Source: Alteromonas ponticola
GTDB taxonomy: Bacteria; Pseudomonadota; Gammaproteobacteria; Enterobacterales; Alteromonadaceae
DNA length: 64,000 nt
Direction of reading: 5' to 3'
Assembly (NCBI RefSeq): GCF_012911815.1
Contig: NZ_JAATNW010000004.1
Coordinates: 62,001 to 126,000 of the forward strand
Of this stretch, positions 48,003-57,746 are shown piece after piece. The notes beneath the pieces were generated by a model, which did not search any database, had not been told where the DNA came from, and worked only from the letters and a program-made list of their open reading frames with translations. The position numbers and the translations under genes are program-made. Numbering within the stretch: the first letter of the stretch is position 1; each line of letters starts with the position of its first letter.

Positions 48003-48032
48003 AGGGATTACTGCGTTTCATATTGAAGGCGT

Positions 48033-48068
48033 AAAGTGCGAAAAATAAGCAGTTGTCGCGCTTTTTTT
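48033..48068 (+). terminator. Intrinsic terminator after the J-domain gene
   Basis: AAAGTGCG and CGCGCTTT pair over 8 bases with one G-U pair around a 16-base loop, and the T run extends to 48068. Confidence 0.7.
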
Positions 48069-48144
48069 AAGCAAAAATCAATTCCGCTAATTGTAATTCT
48101 ACTTTACTATACAATCGTTTTCTCATTTGAATGGACTCTGTTGT

Positions 48145-51100
48145 ATGAGCGCTTATCGTTTTGCTATTATTTTTTTAGTACTCTTTATTACTGCCTGTGG
48201 CGGAGGAGGCGGCAGTTCTTCCAGTCCGACTCCGGCCCCTGCACCCACCCCTATACCGGATCCTGACCCGGCCCCACAACCTGATCCAGTACCTCAGGTG
48301 TTCAGCGGAATTTTTCTCGATTCTCCAGTTGCCGGTTTAGGTTTTACCACGACCTCAGGACAACAAGGTGTAACGAACATTGATGGTGAGTATGCCTATG
48401 AAGAAAACGATTCGGTAACTTTTAAAATTGGTGATATCACCCTGCCAGACGTTACTGCAGCCAAGGTAGTAACCCCTCTGGATGTGATGGGAACCAAAAA
48501 TACGCGGTTAGCTTCAGTAATTAACCTGATTCGTTTGATACAGTCTCTTGATGAAGACGGCGATAGCAGCAACGGCATTGTGTTGAGTGAAAGCTTGCTG
48601 ACCAGGTTGAATGCGTCAGGGCTTAATTTTGACGACTTAGTGAAAAGTGTCAGTGAATTTGAGCAAGCGGTCAATAACGCCGGTATTTTTGATTCGGAGA
48701 GCGGAACAACTTTCATCAGTATCTCTGAGGCGATTAAACACTTTGAAGAGTCGTTAAATTCATCAAGCGTGCTGGATTCAGACAAAGACGGTATCCCAAA
48801 TGCAGAAGATGTGGACGACGATAATGATGGCGTACCAGATAGTGATGACATGTTCCCCTGGGATGAAGCTGAAACGCTCGATTTTGACTTAGACGGTATC
48901 GGTGATAACGCGGATTCGGATGATGATAATGATGGAGTTGAGGATAATGTTGATGCGGAGAAAAGACTAATACTCAGCATCGCCGGTACATTAGGCACGC
49001 AGATCGATTATTTTTTCGACCAACTAAACCAACGGCTGGTATTAATCAGTGAAGACGAAAAAACGCTCACTGTTTTGGATGTCAATACTGGGGAAACTCT
49101 GCAAACGGTCTCTTTTAACAATTTCCCAAAAAAAATTCGTTTAAGTAGCGACAGTCAGAAATTGTATGTTGCGACCAATTCCGCCCCTTCAGCTCGAAGT
49201 CGCTGGGACGAAGGTTCATCTTCGATTTTCACCTATGACATGGAATCACTGGAACAATTGTCGAAAATTGACCTTGATACGTTAATTTATGACTTCGTTG
49301 TAACGGCCAATAACCGATTGATTACGAGCTCACCTCATTACTATGACGGTAGTCGGGTGTGGAACTTTGCAACTGCAGAGTTTATATCCGAATTGTACGG
49401 CCCAGAGCGGATGAACCTAAGCTATGACGAAAGTCGACAGCAAGTTTATGCGATGTCTGAATGGGCAGGCGTGATTTATACAGTAGATACCAGCAGTGCT
49501 GGCGAATGGAGTCTTGAGGGCAGGTACACCAATTACAGTTGGGGTGGCAGAAAATTTTGGAACAATTCAAATGATCAGGAGCTGCTCACAAGTTCGGGGC
49601 TCATCATCAACAAAGATAGCTTTGTGGCTACCGACTCTTTAAGTATCGGTTATGAAATAGAAGCTGCTCATTTTGACGCATCAAACAACACTATGTTACT
49701 TCAATTTGAGGACGACACAGTTTTTTTATACAACTCAGAATATTTAGCTGAAATCAGTGAACTTGCGCTTATTGGAACGGTTAGAGCCTTTAACACAACA
49801 CAACATTATCTCTACTACCTAAGTGAAACCGGTACCGGCACAAAACTGATTAAGTCTCCCAAGCCCTGTCCTGCCTGTGGAGAAAATACTGCACCAGTCG
49901 CAGCGTTCGATTATACATCGGCTTCGGGGACCACTGCTGACATATTCGTTTTTGATGGCTCATCAAGTCGCGATGCAGAGAGCGCGTTGCAATATCGTTG
50001 GGATCTGGATGGTGACGGTGAATGGGATACAGAATTTTCTTCCCTTTCAACAATAGAAAAAGACTATTTTGCATCAGGTACGTATCTGGTCACGCTGCAA
50101 ATAAAAGATGCTGCGGGCGCCACGCACAGTAAATCAAAAGATGTCGTTGTTGAAAACGGTACTAAAGCAGCTATTGAGGTGTCCAATCCAACAGCGAATA
50201 GTTACAACTTTGAAGCGCTACAAAGCGTGTTCGCTAGTACCCACGGCAAGTTATATGTCACGGATGATGAAAATCAGTTATGGATTATCGATGCTGATAC
50301 GGGATTGCCAGAATCCTATTTCGATTTTCCTTTTGCGCTTGAGAACTTAACGTTATCAGGTGATCAGAATTATATTTATTTAAGCCTAATCGACTATGCA
50401 AGCAGTTATGCCGACAGACGCTACTTTATCGCAGCGTTTGATGTCAGCCAGCAGGCATTGGTGAATGTGCTTGAAGTGGATGAAAGAGTGAGTCATCTGG
50501 ATGGCTTAGACGATAAAATATTCGCAATTTTCGGTAATACGCTTAAACAATTTGACGTTGGTACTGGCGAAGAAGTTTTTTCAACGTCTATCAACTATGT
50601 TGATGGCTTGATGCTAAATGCGGAAAATGAAGAACTGTGGTTATTGGATTATCAAACAATATACCGCTATCAGATAACTGTGTCAGGGTTATCCCTGATA
50701 TCGTCACCCTTTATTGCCAACGTTCCTTTTTCACGTGATGCCTGGTTAACCCCAGATGGGAATCACCTGATCAGTTATGACGGCAGTGTAATAAGGGTTT
50801 CTGATTTCACCAAAATTGCAACGCTAGAAGGCGACTTGTCCTACATTAGCTCATTGACCTTTGACCCTGATGAAAAGGTTTTATTTGCCGCTGATAACAG
50901 GCGACAACTTTATTATTACAGCACTGAATCATGGCAACAAATTGGTAGTTTAACTACTCAGGAGGACGTGTTTCATTCGTACGTACAGGGGGGTGAAATC
51001 AAAGTATTTACCTCCGATTATTATGAATCTGCACTGGAATCATATTCACACCCTTGTTCAGAGTGTGGAGAAAATACAGCGCCTCTGGCCGTGTTGAATT

Positions 51101-52317
51101 ACCAAACTGACCTCAATAATGACCTTACTACATCCGTGTTTTCATTTGACGCAAGCTCAAGTTCTGATGCTGAAAGTAGTGCACCTTTAGTATACCGCTG
51201 GGACATCGATAACGACGGTGAGTGGGATTCTCTTTTTTCTTACAGCGGCACATTGGAGTATCGGTTCGTTATTCCTGACACCTACACGGTCGCGGTTCAA
51301 GTCAAGGACGAATATGGATTAGTCTCAACTGATACTGTCACTATTGAAGTTTCCCAGGGGATTAATGACGGTACAGTTGTGAGTAATGCGGAAGCCTATA
51401 ATTTAGACTTCTCACCCATTTCAGTATTAACTGACACCCAAAGACGCAAGACCTACATGACAACGAAAATCGTTATAGATGGTTCGGATCATCATCGAGT
51501 GTACGTGGTTGATATCGCCACAGGATTGGCCGAACGTTATTACCAAATGCCATCCATTGTGGAGCATATGACACTATCCCAGGCTGGGAATACGCTTTAC
51601 GTTACAATGCCTTCAAGAAGCCATAGTTCTAGCTGGTACGAGGAAGACCAGTTTGGCTATGTGGCAGTTTTCGATTTATCAACGAATGTGAATCCATCGC
51701 ACACTCACTCACTGTATGTTACAACCGATCCCTATGATGTTGTTGAGCTAAATGGCGAGTTAATTATATCCAGCGGTTCCGGCTCATATACAGATATTAC
51801 CTTAGTCGACGCTAGCGATGGCTCAACAATATCCACCTATTCTAGCATTTACCAACAATCGAACTTAGCACTTCACCCGATTACGAATCATATTTTTGTG
51901 TCTGAAACTCGTGTCTGGGCAGATGATATTTATGAATTCTCGACAGATGGTTCAACTTTCACTTACGAAAAACAGCATTACCTCAATGCTGGTACAGGCG
52001 GAAACGTCTGGTTAACACCGGATGGAAACTTCCTGATTTCTGCACGTGGAGATGTCTTTTCAGCCGTAGATTCGAGCTTTGTTATGACTCTCAGCCATGA
52101 TTCATCGGTTGATGACGTGGCTTTTGATGTGGTCAACAATGTTGTCTACACAGTTAATGCTGACAGAGTTTCTGAATACAGTTTGACAGATTTTGTGTTA
52201 GTTAACTCTGAGGAATTTGCCGGAGGCGACAAATTAATATTTACTCATGACGATGGCTTGATGAAACTAGATTCAGACACAGGTGTGATTGAACGAATCG
52301 TATTTTCAGGACCATGA
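48145..52317 (+). CDS. Large lipoprotein with TSP3 repeats, PKD domains and propeller-like blocks
   Basis: This protein of about 1390 residues has a lipobox (VLFITAC, then five Gly), a Ser/Pro/Asp-rich tether and a carboxypeptidase-like early domain. Around 211-272 lie acidic calcium-binding TSP3 repeats (DSDKDGIPNAEDVDDDNDG). Two PKD domains at about 577-670 and 975-1072 carry YRWDLDGDGEWD and YRWDIDNDGEWD. Each is preceded by a CxxCGENTAP motif. The three blocks between resemble beta-propeller repeats (TVLDVNTGETLQTV, YVVDIATGLAERYY). It is probably a cell-surface protein for adhesion or polymer binding. ATG 48145 is chosen over 48127 because it starts the signal peptide. Confidence 0.85.
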   Translation: MSAYRFAIIFLVLFITACGGGGGSSSSPTPAPAPTPIPDPDPAPQPDPVPQVFSGIFLDSPVAGLGFTTTSGQQGVTNIDGEYAYEENDSVTFKIGDITLPDVTAAKVVTPLDVMGTKNTRLASVINLIRLIQSLDEDGDSSNGIVLSESLLTRLNASGLNFDDLVKSVSEFEQAVNNAGIFDSESGTTFISISEAIKHFEESLNSSSVLDSDKDGIPNAEDVDDDNDGVPDSDDMFPWDEAETLDFDLDGIGDNADSDDDNDGVEDNVDAEKRLILSIAGTLGTQIDYFFDQLNQRLVLISEDEKTLTVLDVNTGETLQTVSFNNFPKKIRLSSDSQKLYVATNSAPSARSRWDEGSSSIFTYDMESLEQLSKIDLDTLIYDFVVTANNRLITSSPHYYDGSRVWNFATAEFISELYGPERMNLSYDESRQQVYAMSEWAGVIYTVDTSSAGEWSLEGRYTNYSWGGRKFWNNSNDQELLTSSGLIINKDSFVATDSLSIGYEIEAAHFDASNNTMLLQFEDDTVFLYNSEYLAEISELALIGTVRAFNTTQHYLYYLSETGTGTKLIKSPKPCPACGENTAPVAAFDYTSASGTTADIFVFDGSSSRDAESALQYRWDLDGDGEWDTEFSSLSTIEKDYFASGTYLVTLQIKDAAGATHSKSKDVVVENGTKAAIEVSNPTANSYNFEALQSVFASTHGKLYVTDDENQLWIIDADTGLPESYFDFPFALENLTLSGDQNYIYLSLIDYASSYADRRYFIAAFDVSQQALVNVLEVDERVSHLDGLDDKIFAIFGNTLKQFDVGTGEEVFSTSINYVDGLMLNAENEELWLLDYQTIYRYQITVSGLSLISSPFIANVPFSRDAWLTPDGNHLISYDGSVIRVSDFTKIATLEGDLSYISSLTFDPDEKVLFAADNRRQLYYYSTESWQQIGSLTTQEDVFHSYVQGGEIKVFTSDYYESALESYSHPCSECGENTAPLAVLNYQTDLNNDLTTSVFSFDASSSSDAESSAPLVYRWDIDNDGEWDSLFSYSGTLEYRFVIPDTYTVAVQVKDEYGLVSTDTVTIEVSQGINDGTVVSNAEAYNLDFSPISVLTDTQRRKTYMTTKIVIDGSDHHRVYVVDIATGLAERYYQMPSIVEHMTLSQAGNTLYVTMPSRSHSSSWYEEDQFGYVAVFDLSTNVNPSHTHSLYVTTDPYDVVELNGELIISSGSGSYTDITLVDASDGSTISTYSSIYQQSNLALHPITNHIFVSETRVWADDIYEFSTDGSTFTYEKQHYLNAGTGGNVWLTPDGNFLISARGDVFSAVDSSFVMTLSHDSSVDDVAFDVVNNVVYTVNADRVSEYSLTDFVLVNSEEFAGGDKLIFTHDDGLMKLDSDTGVIERIVFSGP

Positions 52318-52341
52318 TCTTCTGATTTACTAAAACGAACC

Positions 52342-52368
52342 AAAGCCGACAAAAATGTCGGCTTTTTG
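52342..52368 (+). terminator. Intrinsic terminator after the large lipoprotein gene
   Basis: AAAGCCGACA and TGTCGGCTTT form a perfect 10-base stem with a 4-base loop, followed by further T residues. Confidence 0.85.
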
Positions 52369-52533
52369 ATATCAGCAAATCAACTTCAAGCACATCGTCA
52401 ATTCGTAGGTTGCATGGTTTTAGCGTAACAATCCATCACTCAGTCTCACCATTATTGACTAAGCCCTTCTCAACGCGTATTTTTTAAGGTCCCTGCCACA
52501 TCGCCAATACGGTAAACATTTAGGTTTTTTCAA

Positions 52534-53679
52534 ATGTATCAGTCTTACAAGGTCGTTACTGTTTTTCTCTCGCTATTACTGCTTGCGTGTGCGGAAGAGT
52601 CTGGCTCCCAGCAAGGGATGGGGCAAGATATGCCGCCGCCCGCCGTGTCGGTGATGGAATTGTCGCGAGAAAATATCACCCTCTCCACTTCGCTGCCAGG
52701 CCGGGTAACACCTTCTAAACAGGCGCATGTGAGACCGCAGGTGGATGGTGTTGTGGTCAAGCGTCTATTTGAAGAAGGCGCAAAAGTAAAAAAAGGTCAG
52801 CAGTTGTATCAAATTGACGATACCCGTTATCGCGCCCAATACAATAGTGCGAAAGCTGATTTACAAAGTGCTCAGGCCAATGTCGATACACTTGAGGCGC
52901 GTGCCAAACGCTACCAGAACCTTATTAGTAAAAAAGCCATCAGTGAGCAGGAAAATGATGATGTGATAGCTCAGCTGGCGCAGGCCAAAGCAGCAATCAG
53001 TGTGGCTCAGGCTACAATGGATTTGGCCAGGGTTAATTTGGATTACACCCGGGTTTACGCACCTATTGATGGTGAAATTAGCCGTTCAGAAGTGACCGAA
53101 GGCGCATTGGTTAACGCCAATCAGACCCAGCAAATGGCAACGATCACGCAATTGGACCCGGTGTTTATCGATATTCAAAGCTCAGGTAAAGAAGTGCTCA
53201 AAATCCGTGAAATGATGACGCGGAAAGGCGCGCTTCCCGTTGATTTGATATTGAATAACCTAACCGGCGAAAAGTATGCACATCAGGCAGAGCTTAAGTT
53301 TTCAGAAGTCACTGTGGATGAATCCACTGGCGCGGTGACCCTACGGGCCATAGCGCCGAATCCCGATGGCCTGCTGATGCCTGGCATGTTTGTCAAAGCG
53401 GATGTGCAAATGTCTTCGGACAGCGCGCTGTTACTTCCGCAGCGGGCTACGACACGTAACCCTGACGGCTCGCTGGTGGTGTTTATCGTCAATGAAGAAA
53501 ATAAAGTGGAAGCGCGACCTGTTTCAATCTCAGGTAACTATCGTGATCAATATATAGTGAATCAGGGTGTAACCGAGGGTGAAACAATTATTATAACGGG
53601 CTATCAGAAAGTGCAGCCCGGCATGGCGGTAACGCCGCAACCGTGGAATTCAGAATCTGCAAGCGCAACCGGGGAGTAA
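52534..53679 (+). CDS. RND efflux periplasmic adaptor (AcrA-like)
   Basis: This 381-residue membrane-fusion protein has a lipoprotein signal (SLLLLACAEES). It has the usual lipoyl half-motif RPQVDGVVVKRLFEEGAKVKKG, a helical hairpin (LQSAQANVDTLEARAKRYQN), then the second half with YTRVYAPIDGEISRSEVTEG. It links an inner-membrane RND pump to an outer-membrane channel. The permease gene follows after 9 bases. No channel gene is adjacent, so a TolC made elsewhere is likely used. Confidence 0.95.
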   Translation: MYQSYKVVTVFLSLLLLACAEESGSQQGMGQDMPPPAVSVMELSRENITLSTSLPGRVTPSKQAHVRPQVDGVVVKRLFEEGAKVKKGQQLYQIDDTRYRAQYNSAKADLQSAQANVDTLEARAKRYQNLISKKAISEQENDDVIAQLAQAKAAISVAQATMDLARVNLDYTRVYAPIDGEISRSEVTEGALVNANQTQQMATITQLDPVFIDIQSSGKEVLKIREMMTRKGALPVDLILNNLTGEKYAHQAELKFSEVTVDESTGAVTLRAIAPNPDGLLMPGMFVKADVQMSSDSALLLPQRATTRNPDGSLVVFIVNEENKVEARPVSISGNYRDQYIVNQGVTEGETIIITGYQKVQPGMAVTPQPWNSESASATGE

Positions 53680-53688
53680 GGATACTGT

Positions 53689-56600
53689 ATGGCTAACTTT
53701 TTTATCGAACGGCCGGTATTCGCGTGGGTTCTGGCAATAATTACCATGATGGCCGGGGTATTGGCTATTCGGGCACTGCCCATTGAACAGTACCCCAAAG
53801 TCGCGCCGCCCTCTGTGAGTGTCAGCGCATTTTATCCAGGTGCGTCAGCAGAAACTGTTGAAAACTCGGTCACCCAAATAATCGAACAAAACCTTTCTGG
53901 TATCGACAATCTGCGTTACTTCTCTGCTACCAGCGCAAATAATTCGATGAATATATCGTTAACCTTCGCACCGGGTACTGACCCTGATATTGCTCAGGTA
54001 CAAACACAAAACAAAGTACAGGGAGCCATTCCGCTTCTGCCACAACAAGTGCAACAACAGGGCGTAACCGTAACCAAAGCGAATAACTCGTTTGCGTTAG
54101 TGGTCGGCGTTTATTCTGATGATGAAACTTTCTCACAGTATGACTTAAGTGACATGCTGGTCACGGTATTCCGTGATCCGATTTCCCGGGTGAACGGGGT
54201 GGGTAACGTGCAGGTTTTTGGTGCACAGCGTTCGATGCGCATCTGGCTGGACCCGGCCAAGCTTTACAGTTTCAACATGACGCCTGTTGACGTGCAAAAT
54301 GCAGTGCGCACCCAAAACACCGATATTTCTGCGGGCCAGCTAGGTGGTATGCCGGCATTGAAAGGTCAGCAAATTACCGCGACCATTCAGGCGCAATCAC
54401 TACTTCACAGCGTCAATGATTTCGAAAATATTGTGCTGCGGGTTAACACCGATGGCTCCCAGGTGCGTTTGCGTGATGTGGCAAGGGTAGAGCTGGGCGC
54501 CCAGTCCTATGATGCGATCGTGCGCTATAAGCGGCATCCTGCATCAGGTATGGCGGTGAGTCTGGCGTCAGGGGCCAACGCACTTGATACCATCGAACGG
54601 GTTAAGCAACGGGTTGATCAGCTGCAGGCAACCTTACCTGAAGGCGTAACAGTGGTATATCCGCTGGATTCTTCGCCGTTTATCGAGCTTTCTATTAAAT
54701 CGGTTGTGCAGACATTGATTGAAGCGGTAGTACTGGTATTTCTGGTAATGTTGTTGTTCTTACAGAACTGGCGTGCCACGTTGATCCCAACAATCGCAGT
54801 GCCGGTGGTGCTGTTGGGAACCTTTGCGGTACTTTACTCATTCGGTTTCAGCATTAATGTGTTAACCATGTTTGCCATGGTACTGGCAATCGGTCTGCTG
54901 GTGGACGATGCCATTGTGGTGGTCGAAAACGTCGAACGTATCATGGAAGAAGAGGGGCTGGAGCCCAAAGAAGCGACCAAAAAGTCCATGGGACAAATCA
55001 GTAGCGCACTGGTAGGGATTGCTGCCGTGCTTTCGACCGTATTTATCCCCATGGCGTTCTTCAGTGGCTCTGCAGGTGTTATTTATCGTCAGTTTTCGAT
55101 AACCCTGGTGTCAGCGATGATTTTCTCCGTGTTAGTGGCGATTATTTTATCACCCTCACTGTGTGCAACGTTTTTAAAGAAACACCCTCCGCATGATGAA
55201 AAAAGCAAAGGGTTATTGGGTGCGTTCAATCGTATGTTCAATGGCGGTCGCCACAAATATCAGCGCTCTGCCTCTTTCATGGCGGGGCGCTTCAAACGCT
55301 TCTTCGTGGTTTACGGTTTACTCGTTGCGGGCATGATCGTGATTTTCATGCGCTTACCCGGTTCATTTTTACCCAACGAAGATCAGGGCAGCGTGTTGAT
55401 GATACTTACTACACCGCCAGGCTCTACTGCCGAACGCACACTTGAATCAGTTAAAAAAGCCGAAGATTTTTTCCTCAATCAGCACGAAGATGTGGTGAAA
55501 GATATGTTTTCGGTGGTGGGATTTAGCTTTGCCGGCAGTGCACAAAACGCGGCCATGGGCTTTGTGCATCTGGTCGACTGGGATGAGCGCGACGAATCAC
55601 AAAGTGCGTTTGCCATTACCAATCAGGCTTATGGCGCGTTTTCTCAATTTCAGGATGCGATGGCATTTCCAATCATGATGCCCCCAATTATGGAGTTGGG
55701 CAGCGCGACCGGTTTCAGTATGCAATTGGTTGACCGCGGCGGTTTAGGACATAAAGCGCTGATGGATGCGCGCAATCAGCTGTTAGGCATGGCGTCGCAA
55801 AATCCGAAGCTAATGGGGGTGCGACCCAACGGACTTAGCGATGTACCTCAGTTCAAGATCAACATTGATAACGAGAAAGCTTCCGCATTGGGTATCCCTC
55901 TAAACGAAATAAACGCGACATTACAGATTGCCTGGGGCTCAAGTTACGTTAATGATTTCATTGACCAAGGGCGCATCAAGCGGGTCTATCTGCAAGCCGA
56001 TGCACCCTATCGGATGAATCCAGATGATTTGGATAAATGGTATGTGCGTAACGCGCAAGGCGAGATGGTGGCGTTCAGTGCGTTTGCCACTTACGAGTGG
56101 ACCTATGGTTCGCCCCGTCTGGAACGTTTCAACGGCATCGGTTCGCTGAATATACAGGGCGGCCCAGCACCGGGTGTTTCTACTGGCGAAGCCATGCAGG
56201 AAATGCAAAAGATTGTCGATCAGTTACCCCAGGGATTCGGTATTGAATGGACAGGCTTGTCGTATGAGGAGCAGGAGGCAGGTGCTCAGGCCCCCATGCT
56301 TTATGTGATCTCAGTGCTGGTGGTATTTTTATGTCTGGCAGCTCTGTACGAAAGCTGGGCGGTACCGGTGGCGGTTATTCTGGTGGTACCCCTGGGCATT
56401 TTAGGCGCGGTAACGGCCGCTTTCCTGTTTGGTTTACCCAATGATATTTACCTGCAGGTGGCATTTTTAACCACCGTAGGCTTGGCGGCGAAGAACGCCA
56501 TATTGATTGTTGAATTTGCGCGCGAGCAAGTGTCGCACGGTGAGGACTTAATGGTTGCAGTGGCCAACGCCGCCAAACAACGTTTTCGCCCGATTATTAT

Positions 56601-56781
56601 GACCTCGATGGCATTTATTCTGGGCGTATCACCGCTGGCATTAGCCAGCGGAGCGGGCGCAGCGGCGCAAAATGCCATTGGTCTGGCCGTTATTGGAGGT
56701 ATGCTGGCTGCAACCTTCCTGGCCATTTTCTTCGTACCAATGTTTTATGTGGCGGTAGAAAGGGTATTGAGAAGACGCTAG
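53689..56781 (+). CDS. RND multidrug efflux permease (AcrB/HAE1 family)
   Basis: This 1030-residue inner-membrane pump is full length. The N terminus MANFFIERPVFAWVLAI, the proton-relay pair in GLLVDDAIVVVENVER and the conserved FFSGSAGVIYRQFSITLVSA are all present. A late GLAAKNAILIVEFA fits the HAE1 class, not the heavy-metal class. It expels drugs, dyes or detergents with the adaptor encoded upstream. No local TetR-type repressor gene is seen. Confidence 0.97.
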   Translation: MANFFIERPVFAWVLAIITMMAGVLAIRALPIEQYPKVAPPSVSVSAFYPGASAETVENSVTQIIEQNLSGIDNLRYFSATSANNSMNISLTFAPGTDPDIAQVQTQNKVQGAIPLLPQQVQQQGVTVTKANNSFALVVGVYSDDETFSQYDLSDMLVTVFRDPISRVNGVGNVQVFGAQRSMRIWLDPAKLYSFNMTPVDVQNAVRTQNTDISAGQLGGMPALKGQQITATIQAQSLLHSVNDFENIVLRVNTDGSQVRLRDVARVELGAQSYDAIVRYKRHPASGMAVSLASGANALDTIERVKQRVDQLQATLPEGVTVVYPLDSSPFIELSIKSVVQTLIEAVVLVFLVMLLFLQNWRATLIPTIAVPVVLLGTFAVLYSFGFSINVLTMFAMVLAIGLLVDDAIVVVENVERIMEEEGLEPKEATKKSMGQISSALVGIAAVLSTVFIPMAFFSGSAGVIYRQFSITLVSAMIFSVLVAIILSPSLCATFLKKHPPHDEKSKGLLGAFNRMFNGGRHKYQRSASFMAGRFKRFFVVYGLLVAGMIVIFMRLPGSFLPNEDQGSVLMILTTPPGSTAERTLESVKKAEDFFLNQHEDVVKDMFSVVGFSFAGSAQNAAMGFVHLVDWDERDESQSAFAITNQAYGAFSQFQDAMAFPIMMPPIMELGSATGFSMQLVDRGGLGHKALMDARNQLLGMASQNPKLMGVRPNGLSDVPQFKINIDNEKASALGIPLNEINATLQIAWGSSYVNDFIDQGRIKRVYLQADAPYRMNPDDLDKWYVRNAQGEMVAFSAFATYEWTYGSPRLERFNGIGSLNIQGGPAPGVSTGEAMQEMQKIVDQLPQGFGIEWTGLSYEEQEAGAQAPMLYVISVLVVFLCLAALYESWAVPVAVILVVPLGILGAVTAAFLFGLPNDIYLQVAFLTTVGLAAKNAILIVEFAREQVSHGEDLMVAVANAAKQRFRPIIMTSMAFILGVSPLALASGAGAAAQNAIGLAVIGGMLAATFLAIFFVPMFYVAVERVLRRR

Positions 56782-56796
56782 CGTAGCGTGGGTTAA

Positions 56797-56825
56797 GTTA
56801 CCTAGCTTTCCAGTGGCTGGGTAAC
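56797..56825. terminator. Hairpin between convergent RND and glutaredoxin genes
   Basis: GTTACCTAGC and GCTGGGTAAC pair over 10 bases with one G-U pair and a 9-base loop. No T run follows, so this is a likely transcript end or 3' stabiliser. Confidence 0.5.
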
Positions 56826-56857
56826 CCTGTTATAGCAGTGTGACTAGCCCACAACCA

Positions 56858-57595
56858 TTATATCAGTTTACTGAGCATCCACAGGCCTGCACCTAACATA
56901 AACAGGTTTTCTGATAAGCTGATAAAGCCCAGTGGTACATCGCTATCGCCCCCTACACAGGCGCATTTAAGCTCGCGTTTATCGATGTAGACCGCCTTGA
57001 TTACTGACGCCGCACCGATCCCACCAATAAAAATGGACACTGGAGCCACCGCTAATACAGGTAGCTGCGCCAGCATACCTATGCCAGCGTAGGCTTCTGC
57101 AAATGGATAAAAATAAGCGTAACGTAAATGCTTCATTGCCAGCAGATCATATGTTATGAACATGGTGGCAAAAGAACGCACATCCTGCAGCTTCTGCAAC
57201 GCAAGTAACACCATGGCAAAGGCGACAAAATGCAAAATGACGGGCTCGGGGGCGAGTGGTAGTCGTGATGAAAAGAGCAAGGCAATCACGAAGAGTGCCG
57301 CAATAGCAAAAATGGCTATAACAGGGGTATAGCGTGAGCCCTTTTGGCTTTCCTCAGCTTTGCCGAAAAATTCTCGCAAGTCGTCATAACCGCCAACGCG
57401 CTTGCCATCGATAAATGTCTGCGGCGTTGTCTCTACACCATGTTTTTCTTTAAATGCGTCGGTTTCCTCGCGGGATGTAAGCTTGTGATCTTCCACCGCA
57501 AAACCTTTGCGTTCAAGCAAATCTTTTGATTTCAACCCATACGGACAAATATGCTGATCGGTGACCATACGGTATAACGTGGCTTCTCTACTCAT
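56858..57595 (-). CDS. Glutaredoxin domain fused to MauE-like membrane domain
   Basis: This 245-residue protein has an N-terminal glutaredoxin fold with a CPYG active site and TTPQTFIDGKRVGGYDDL, which binds glutathione. After a short linker come about five helices like the MauE/DoxX family, including VILHFVAFAMVLLALQKL and FIGGIGAASVIKAVYI. A CAC pair follows in ELKCACVGGD and may take electrons from the glutaredoxin part. The arrangement suggests thiol electron transfer at the inner membrane. Partner proteins are unknown. Confidence 0.88.
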   Translation of the reverse strand: MSREATLYRMVTDQHICPYGLKSKDLLERKGFAVEDHKLTSREETDAFKEKHGVETTPQTFIDGKRVGGYDDLREFFGKAEESQKGSRYTPVIAIFAIAALFVIALLFSSRLPLAPEPVILHFVAFAMVLLALQKLQDVRSFATMFITYDLLAMKHLRYAYFYPFAEAYAGIGMLAQLPVLAVAPVSIFIGGIGAASVIKAVYIDKRELKCACVGGDSDVPLGFISLSENLFMLGAGLWMLSKLI

Positions 57596-57746
57596 AAGAT
57601 ACCCCCTATACAGTTTGCTGGTTATTAGGTAGGTAGGACGTCTAAGTAGATTAAGATCACCTGACGCGGGAACTCAGCTAACGAGCTGCAAATAAGCTAA
57701 CGAGCTGAAAATAAGCCTCTGTTTTAAGTTGGTTCATCAACAGTGT

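Noticed and set aside
48778-48960. Repetitive DNA possibly resembling a CRISPR or tandem array
   Set aside because: The repeats are short Asp/Asn/Gly codon patterns of TSP3 motifs within a coding frame, with no spacer structure.
48396-48998. 200-residue Ser/Leu-rich minus-strand frame
   Set aside because: It is the antisense of the acidic TSP3 and neighbouring region of the large lipoprotein. Low complexity mirrors Asp/Glu codons; no ribosome site.
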